From assembly GCA_019916065.1 (NCBI GenBank), contig CM034238.1, positions 25,035,246-25,099,245 on the forward strand: 64,000 nucleotides of DNA, given 5' to 3'. This document shows, one piece after another, positions 58,079 to 64,000 of the stretch (positions are counted from its first letter, which is position 1; the number at the start of each line of letters is the position of its first letter). A program made the position numbers and the translations under genes. Under the pieces are notes generated by a model, which was not told the origin of the DNA, searched no databases, and saw nothing but the letters and a program-made list of their open reading frames with translations. The stretch comes from Vitellaria paradoxa (lineage: Eukaryota; Streptophyta; Magnoliopsida; Ericales; Sapotaceae).

Positions 58079-58981
58079 ATGGATACGAATCTTGAAGCCA
58101 TGAATCAACGGAAGAGGTTCTTCGAAAGTAGAGGGAAAGAAGTGTTCGATCTTCTGGAGTCCGCGATCAACTACGCTGCGTTGTGTCACCCGGACGAGTT
58201 CTTCGAGCGCAGAGATCAAATCGTTCAGTTACTATTTGCGAGGCAGCAACGACCACGCGTTCATGTTTCTGATCGAGAAGAAGATGCTGCGACCAATTCA
58301 AGCGATTTTTCTGATATGGCTTTGTTGCGGATGAAGGAGCATAGGGCAGGGGGATGTGTCTTCACTTCCAAGAAAAGCACATTTGAGTCGAAGCCTGGCA
58401 GTACTGAAATAGTAATCTCCGATTCTGAAAAACGCCCTGCCTCCGGTAATATTGGTATGGGTACAGAAGAAGATGAAAAACCAAAGCGGCGCCATATAAT
58501 TAGGATAAAGCTTCGGCCAAAACCCAACAAAGAAGAGCAATTTCCGGCCCTGGAGGAAGCTGAGTCTCAGGTTGCAATGGAAGAAAAAGAAAAAGAACCA
58601 GAGACGAAGCGTGATGCAGAAGTCAAACTGCCAGTTCCTCATCGAGCTCCGAAGAAAAGCTGCACAAAGGCAGCGGAAGTTGGGATTGTGCCCCGAAAAT
58701 TCTCAGAGAAAAGCAGCGAGAGGAAAATCACAGAGAAAAAAAGGGCGATGATCAACGAACAGGAGTCAATGTGCTCGGATTTTGATGTCAAACTTGAAGC
58801 CTCCAAGAGGAAACTCCACGAAGGGTACAAACAATTTGAGGACGCAAAGCGAAAGAAGAAGATACAGATGATTGAGTTGAGGGATCTCCCTCGAGGAGGG
58901 GTTGCTTGCAGGCCGGTGCATCACGTTCGAAGCAATAAAGGCAGGCCAATGAATCACATTCACAGTTGTTGCACCAGATGA
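58079..58981 (+). CDS. MED26-like protein, copy 3 (intact)
   Basis: 300 codons, single exon, no break. Residues about 17-55 (ESRGKEVFDLLESAINYAAL, then HPDEFFERRDQIVQLLFARQ) resemble the N-terminal helix region of plant Mediator subunit 26-like proteins. The C-terminal part (about 240-285: KLEASKRKLHEGYKQFEDAK, then KKIQMIELRDLPRGG) resembles their conserved tail (RKRLQ..[22 protein letters not shown]-like). The TFIIS-N/LW domain that normally lies between is not recognisable; instead there is a hydrophilic linker with a basic cluster (PKRRHIIRIKLRPKPNK, near 140-157) and Glu/Lys-rich sequence. Known MED26 proteins link Mediator to elongation factors in the nucleus; that role is uncertain without the LW domain. 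The ATG is conserved in all three copies, with a pyrimidine-rich leader before it. Alternative: an unrelated nuclear protein sharing two short motifs. Confidence 0.65.
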   Translation: MDTNLEAMNQRKRFFESRGKEVFDLLESAINYAALCHPDEFFERRDQIVQLLFARQQRPRVHVSDREEDAATNSSDFSDMALLRMKEHRAGGCVFTSKKSTFESKPGSTEIVISDSEKRPASGNIGMGTEEDEKPKRRHIIRIKLRPKPNKEEQFPALEEAESQVAMEEKEKEPETKRDAEVKLPVPHRAPKKSCTKAAEVGIVPRKFSEKSSERKITEKKRAMINEQESMCSDFDVKLEASKRKLHEGYKQFEDAKRKKKIQMIELRDLPRGGVACRPVHHVRSNKGRPMNHIHSCCTR

Positions 58982-61900
58982 TAATCAGCCCCTCAAAGTA
59001 ATTCACGCAAATAAAAAGAATTGCGTGCAGATGGATCCCTATTTTGTGTTGTCTTGTAGGGTACCTTCGTTGGGTTCAGCTACTTCAATTAATTGATAAA
59101 TATAGATACATATAATTTTTTTTTCGCGCTTTTCATAATATGTCTTTACTTGGTCTACCTACACTTGAAACCTGAAAGAGTCTTTGATCTACCCAAATCT
59201 GCTTGTATATGAATGTCTTTGAATGATACAAATCAACTTTTTTAGTTTGACTCAATTGTCCAGATGATAATTAAATTTACCCAGGTTTTATGTTCTAAAA
59301 ATCTGATATAATTCTTCTAATTCTTTACATTGCCTGAGTGACTAAGGCAGCCCTGAATCCTCAAAAAAAATTGTTTGATTTTTTTAACTCATACAAACAA
59401 AAAGTGACACATTACACCATAATCTCTATATAAAACAAACCAAAACTCATGAATGCTTGTCCCTTTATTCAAATAGTTCATGTTAGTAGTGTAACTAAGT
59501 TTCTGTTCTATATATGGTATTGCCAGATTAAACATGTTGAGTGCATTGGTTTAGCTCGGATCAACTGGCAGCTTCATCCTTGCAGACCAATCATACTTGC
59601 AAGCAAGTAAATTAAATATTGGAACTTTGGGAAACATAATCAATAAGGCACAAAGATACTGTCCAAACTTATCAAACTCTAAAATCAACCCTTCTATTAA
59701 TAAAAGAAAAAACTGCCTACGTTTAATCCTCTCCAAAGCCTGGTTGTGCAAGAGGCTTGGGAAATGGGTTGCCTTTTTTTTTTTTAATTTAAAATCAAAT
59801 CATAATCTCTTAACATGTGATAATCATTTTCAGGCACATAACTCAATTGGTAATGTGGGCAACAGAACAATAATAAATTCATCGAACTTTGACTTAGCCA
59901 CCCCAAAAACATTATAATAAAATAAAAAATAAAAAGATATATATATATATATATATATATATGAACACATATTCTGCTGATTGTTCATAACTTTGGGTAA
60001 CTATTTCTCAAAAACAAGACCACAAACAGAAACATATAGCCACATAATGTCTTAGAAGATTTTAAAATCTCGTTCACCGCAAAAGAATTGCACAGAAACC
60101 AACAAAACATTTGAGGACAATTTACATAAACATAAAATCGCAATTTAGACATCAAGAACAATAAACCATTACCAATATTTTCACACAAAGTAACAATATT
60201 TGATGCAATAGCCTGTTATCAAACATAATGCAACTTAAATATGAAATATAATAGTAATACTAGAATTACAGGCTCAATCTCAAATAATTGGGATACAGCT
60301 TTAACAATGTAATTTTAAATATTAATTCCCTTTTTTTCCAAAAATTGAGTATAATTTCCATGATGTTTAAGTAGGATTAGTCCCTAAATTTTGGTTAAAC
60401 AATTTATTTCAACCATCACCTTGCTTTGTTGGGAAAAAAGGCCTAGCCAACAAGATAAGGAAGTATTATGGTGATATAGTGTCAAGTTGTTTCTTTTACC
60501 AATTTTCCACAAACATCAATGCTTAATTCTGATGTGTAAACCAATACTAAACACATACCCATTATCCAATCTTCCGTACAATCTTAAAACATCATGAGAT
60601 TTCAACTAATATTAAACACATAACAATTATCTGATCTTTCATAAAATCTTAAACATCATGAAATTTCAACAAGGAATAAAATATTAAAGGCAACACAAAT
60701 AAGTTGGAGGTAGTTCTCCCATAATTTAGTTGCAAAATATTATTCACCATCCAAATTTGAATTCAACTAGTGCTCTACTATCTGAACCCCAACTTTATCA
60801 TAGAGTGGAAAGAAATTGAAACCACAATGTTAAAAGTTAGATTGTAAAATTTATGGAATGTAGTTTTGAAAGAATAACATGTCCTACATTGAAAGTTTAA
60901 GAACCTTTTACTCAATCTTTTAAATAGACAAAAGTTAAGCATGTAAGACTGGTAACTTTGGAAAATAAATAAATGTAGATTTACATAAATTAGTAAACCT
61001 CGATAAACCCTATTTCATTTCTCCAAGATTCTCTCATTCATTAGTATATACATCAATAGCTTCTTTAGAAACACATTCAAACAGCAAGAAGGCATATGTT
61101 CTGAGGCAAAACAGGATGAAGTCACCCTCTAAACGCTTTTTTCCGCTCTCTAGTCTTCTTGTTGCCGTAACTCCCCTTCTTAATCTGCCTTGAGGCTCTG
61201 AAATGGGTTGTGGACAACTCCTTTCTACACATTCATTTCTTTTCTTACTCAGCTAACTTCATTAGACAACTGACAGGGTAGAATGACCTTGAAGCAGTGG
61301 CAACACCTCTCATCTGTGAAATATATATATATATATATATGTACACTTTACAGCTACAACATTGCTTACAAATTATTTTCACTTTGTTTACTCTATGGCT
61401 CATTCAGTACCCTGCCCCAACTCGCAAAATTTCTTTTTTCAACACAATTATCTTAATGACAGGAGGAATACTTATCACGCTTGCCTCTTTTTCTTATTAG
61501 CTGGTGCACATCATCTTAAGGATGGATTAACCTGATAGAAGGGGTTTGGGCTCTCCATCCTTTGGGCATATTTCTGTGCAAATCTTTCTTCTCTAATAAA
61601 TCAGATATTTTGGAAACCTTTGCCGCCTGAATAGAGGTCCACAAGAAACTAAATATGAACAATAAAAAAAAATATGCTTCAAATGAGCAGAACACAGTGT
61701 CTTTTATTACCTCACTACTGCTATGTGTGTTCAGAACAACCTAGAAAAAACCTTGATCGTCTGTTTTTGAACAAGTTCTTTCTGATTCCTGGGGAATCTT
61801 GGATTGTTCCAAAATCATGTGTAGACATGTTTTAATATCAAATTCTTGGTGTTTGGATGAAAGAAAAGGACAAAATTATGTGGAAGTGGGCAATCGTCGA

Positions 61901-62086
61901 CATTCTCTGAGCTCATCAATCATTTCTCCTAGAATTCCATGTTATAAATAATTTGAACAGATGCAGTGAAGTTTCCAAATAGCAACGAAATGCAGTCCAC
62001 CGTTTGTGGTTTTAAATTTCAAAAGTAAGAGTGGTTCCACATTAACTACATAAAATGGACATGGAGATGGTAACCTAGGTAAGAAG
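58982..62086. other. Unit 3 intergenic region
   Basis: Aligns with 8663-11497 plus 16769-17040 in unit 1. The copia insertion site is empty here (GGATTGTTCCAAAATCATG near 61800). (TA)n tracts occur near 59938-59962 and 61322-61340. No gene recognised. Confidence 0.6.
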
Positions 62087-62482
62087 AAGCCCACAAATTG
62101 GTAAGCTACTTGTGTCCATATGTGAGCCTCTTAATCTGCCAAATCCTAAGTTTTAGCTATTTCAAACTGCTAAAACTGGTTTCTTTCTTTCTTTACTTTT
62201 TATTTTATTTCATTTTTTTTTCATACGTAATCTTTTTCACCATCTATTTTCTTAGTAGTGTTTTCTGACAGTAATTGAAATTTCAGGTTACTGTGAGTTA
62301 CTTACCACACATTTTTGGCATATTCTTGTCTTTTCTTTCTTTTTATGAATGCGGGTCGTTACAAATTGGTAAGTTACTTGTGTCCATATAGTACAATATT
62401 GTCCGCTTTGGGCTTGGTAAGCTACTTCAACATCTATATAGTACAATATTGTCCACTCTGGGCTTGGTAAGCTACTTCAATT
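62087..62482. other. Rearranged segment with partial Cassandra LTR copies
   Basis: Not present in units 1 or 2. CATATAGTACAATATTGTCC followed by a GGGCTTGGTAAGCTACTTC-like sequence occurs at about 62384 and 62437 and again inside the two LTRs. GAATGCGGGTCGTTACAAATTG (62347-62368) is an inverted copy of the LTR start at 62478-62499. About 220 bp in the middle (62125-62346) is unidentified T-rich sequence. Confidence 0.6.
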
Positions 62483-62853
62483 TGTAACGACCCGCATTCA
62501 TATAGTACAATATTGTCCGCTTTCGACTTTGTAAGCTACTTCCCAGGAGGTCACCCATCTTAGTACTGCTCCCATTGGAGCACGCTTAACCTTGGAGTTC
62601 CCACTGAACCTAGTGCCCTCACGGCTTTAAAACGCGTTATTCTATATTGATATCGAATATTACATATATACCACTTCCTTCCACGACTCAGGCGATGTGG
62701 GATGTGAAGCATTGCTTCTCTGCTTCACCTCTCGTTTCACTCTCCCGCAAGCAGAGTCCCTCACGAGCAAGTCCCTCACAGGGCACGCGTCCCCGCGTGA
62801 CCTCCTGTTTCACTCTCCCGTAGACAGAGTCCCTCACAAGCAGGTCCGTTACA
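62483..62853 (-). repeat. Cassandra 3' LTR (minus-strand sense), enlarged
   Basis: 371 bp against 298 bp for its partner. The extra length is a duplicated GTTTCACTCTCCCG...AGAGTCCCTCAC segment (62735-62770 and 62808-62840) separated by a GC-rich insert. Confidence 0.8.
62539..62609 (-). other. 5S rRNA-like sequence in a Cassandra LTR
   Basis: On the minus strand it reads GGTTAAGCGTGCT (box A region), AGTACTAAGATGGGTGACC and CTCCTGGGAAG (box C), matching plant 5S rRNA. Only the 3' half of 5S is kept, so it is not a 5S gene, but the internal polymerase III promoter boxes are recognisable. Confidence 0.85.
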
Positions 62854-62889
62854 CGTGGGGCCCACGCGTGATCCCACACTTCCGGTTGG

Positions 62890-62907
62890 GCATTGGCTCT
62901 GATACCA
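62890..62907 (-). promoter_or_regulatory. Primer-binding site of the Cassandra element
   Basis: The minus strand reads TGGTATCAGAGCCAATGC two bases inside the LTR, complementary to initiator-Met tRNA. It sets the element orientation as minus. Confidence 0.85.
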
Positions 62908-62909
62908 TT

Positions 62910-63207
62910 TGTAATGACCCGCATCCATATAGTACAATATTGTCCGCTTTGGGCTTGGTAAGCTACTTCCCAGGAGTTCACCCATCCTAGTACTGCTCCC
63001 ACTAGAGCACGCTTAACCCTGGAGTTCCCACTGAACCTAGTGCCCTCACGGCTTTAAAACGCATTGTTTTATATGGATATCGAATATTACATATATGCCA
63101 CTTCCTTCCACGACCCAGGCGATGTGGGATGTGAGGCATTACTTCTCTACTTCACCTCCCGTTTCACTCTCCCACAGGTAGAGTCCCTCGCGGGCAGGTC
63201 CCTTACA
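62910..63207 (-). repeat. Cassandra 5' LTR (minus-strand sense)
   Basis: 298 bp, from TGTAATGACC to CCCTTACA on the + strand, with a 5S rRNA-like part at 62965-63031 (minus strand GGTTAAGCGTGCTC, then AGGATGGGTGAACTCCTGGG). Confidence 0.85.
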
Positions 63208-64000
63208 CTAAGGTAGAGTAATTAAGAAAAATCATGAATAACGTTACTTTGGATACAGAAATCGAAAAAAAAAAAAATGTAGAAGTTGCTATTGCTACTT
63301 GATCGAATGGTGTTTTAGTTTCTTTAAGACATTCATGGTAGAAACAAGTAATTTTATTGCTCAAATTCCTCAAAGAAGTTATGGGAAACATGTAACTTAC
63401 AAGAGACATAACCCAAAAAAAAAAAAAGGTAACTTAAAAGAGGCTAATGTTTCTAAACACTATTTCATTTAGAACTTTTACCTTCAAACACTTTATGGGA
63501 AATTTTAAGGATTTGTATTGAAGTAAACTCCTCAAAAAGCTCAGAATTTGGCTAAATAACTTATAAATAGATAGATTTATTTTTTTATAAAATTAATTAA
63601 ATATAATAAATTGTATTTTATGAAATTCATTTTCATTTAATTTTATAAGATATTTATTTTTAATAATAATAATTAATTTTAATAAGTACATAATTAATAA
63701 AGAACACAATTTAATAATAGATAATTATTTATTAAAATTAATAATAAAATATTTAAATATAAAAAATAAATCATTTTAATAAGGAATCAATATTTATCAA
63801 AAAATAATTTTAATTTAGGTAAATATATAAATTATTATTTTAATATTAATTAATTTTTAGTTTTAGTAAAATAAATAATTAGAAAACAAATTGGGGTTTG
63901 AGACCGTTGGGGGTTTGAGGCCGTTGGGAATTTCCCTCGCAGCTGCTCGTCTTTGGAAACAAAATGGGCGCGGGAAGAAGGTGCCAGATCACAACTAGAT
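63208..64000 (+). other. Upstream region of a third B3 gene (beyond the window)
   Basis: Aligns with 50405-51210, the region directly upstream of B3 copy 2, including GTTTGAGACCGTTGGGGG and AATGGGCGCGGGAAGAAGG. The coding region itself would begin about 200 bp past the window end. Confidence 0.75.

Larger units (their letters stand above)
62483..63207 (-). mobile_element. Cassandra-type TRIM retrotransposon with 5S rRNA-like LTRs
   Basis: A 725-bp element: two LTRs (62483-62853 and 62910-63207, both TGTAA...TTACA) around only 56 bp. Read on the minus strand, each LTR contains a 5S rRNA-like stretch and the inside begins with an initiator-Met primer-binding site. This combination, with no coding capacity, is the hallmark of Cassandra elements, which are mobilised by proteins from other retrotransposons. 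No target-site duplication is present; the right edge coincides with the unit 3 deletion breakpoint. Confidence 0.85.
55736..64000 (+). repeat. Tandem segmental duplication, unit 3 (runs off the window)
   Basis: Aligns with units 1 and 2 up to about 62086, then lacks about 4 kb (equivalent of 17045-21220) and resumes at 63208. It contains the intact MED26-like gene and the upstream part of a third B3 gene; the right end is cut by the window. Confidence 0.85.

Noticed and set aside
62539..62609. A functional 5S rRNA gene
   Set aside because: Only the 3' half of 5S is present, with several mismatches, in an LTR context with a primer-binding site.
62688..63002. ORFs on both strands in the Cassandra region
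   Set aside because: Cassandra elements are non-coding; these frames cover 5S-like and CT-rich LTR sequence.

Overview
This window looks like AT-rich nuclear DNA of a flowering plant, probably a eudicot. The evidence is a plant DUF313-type B3 gene, a plant-style MED26-like gene, Ty1/copia and chromovirus LTR retrotransposons primed by initiator-Met tRNA, a Cassandra-type TRIM with 5S rRNA sequence in its LTRs, and CACTA, hAT, PIF/Harbinger-like and other MITE-sized elements. There is no operon structure, no bacterial gene and no CRISPR array. All comparisons between copies were made by eye.

Layout. 1-5150 is gene-free DNA with several small transposons. From about 5150 to the end the window is a tandem segmental duplication in three units, each built as [MED26-like gene]-[long non-coding stretch]-[B3 gene], both genes on the + strand. 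Unit 1 (about 5151-25690) carries MED26-like copy 1 (broken by a 4-bp insertion), a nearly intact copia element (11498-16763) and B3 copy 1. Unit 2 (about 25690-55735) carries MED26-like copy 2 (frameshifted and split by a chromovirus at 29869-36477, which itself holds a nested 1.56-kb insertion), an internal 5.4-kb tandem duplication (38712-44152 and 44231-49622) with two CACTA copies, and B3 copy 2. Unit 3 (about 55736 to the window end) carries the only intact MED26-like copy (58079-58981), lacks about 4 kb present in the other units, has a Cassandra element at that deletion, and stops in the upstream region of a third B3 gene.

The duplicated units act as empty-site controls for one another. 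Exact target-site duplications can be read for the copia element (GTTCC), the chromovirus (TTACT), CACTA (AGT), a PIF-like MITE (TTA) and a small insertion with a 9-bp duplication, which gives a relative order of events.

The two host genes are both plausible nuclear transcription proteins (a Mediator-subunit-like protein and a B3 DNA-binding protein), but nothing here shows that they work together; their pairing may be only co-duplication. The most unusual items are a GC-rich, hairpin-rich island kept at the end of two units, a different promoter region on B3 copy 1, a MED26-like protein with no visible TFIIS-N/LW domain, gene-like sequence with splice-like junctions inside the CACTA elements, and the rearranged Cassandra locus.
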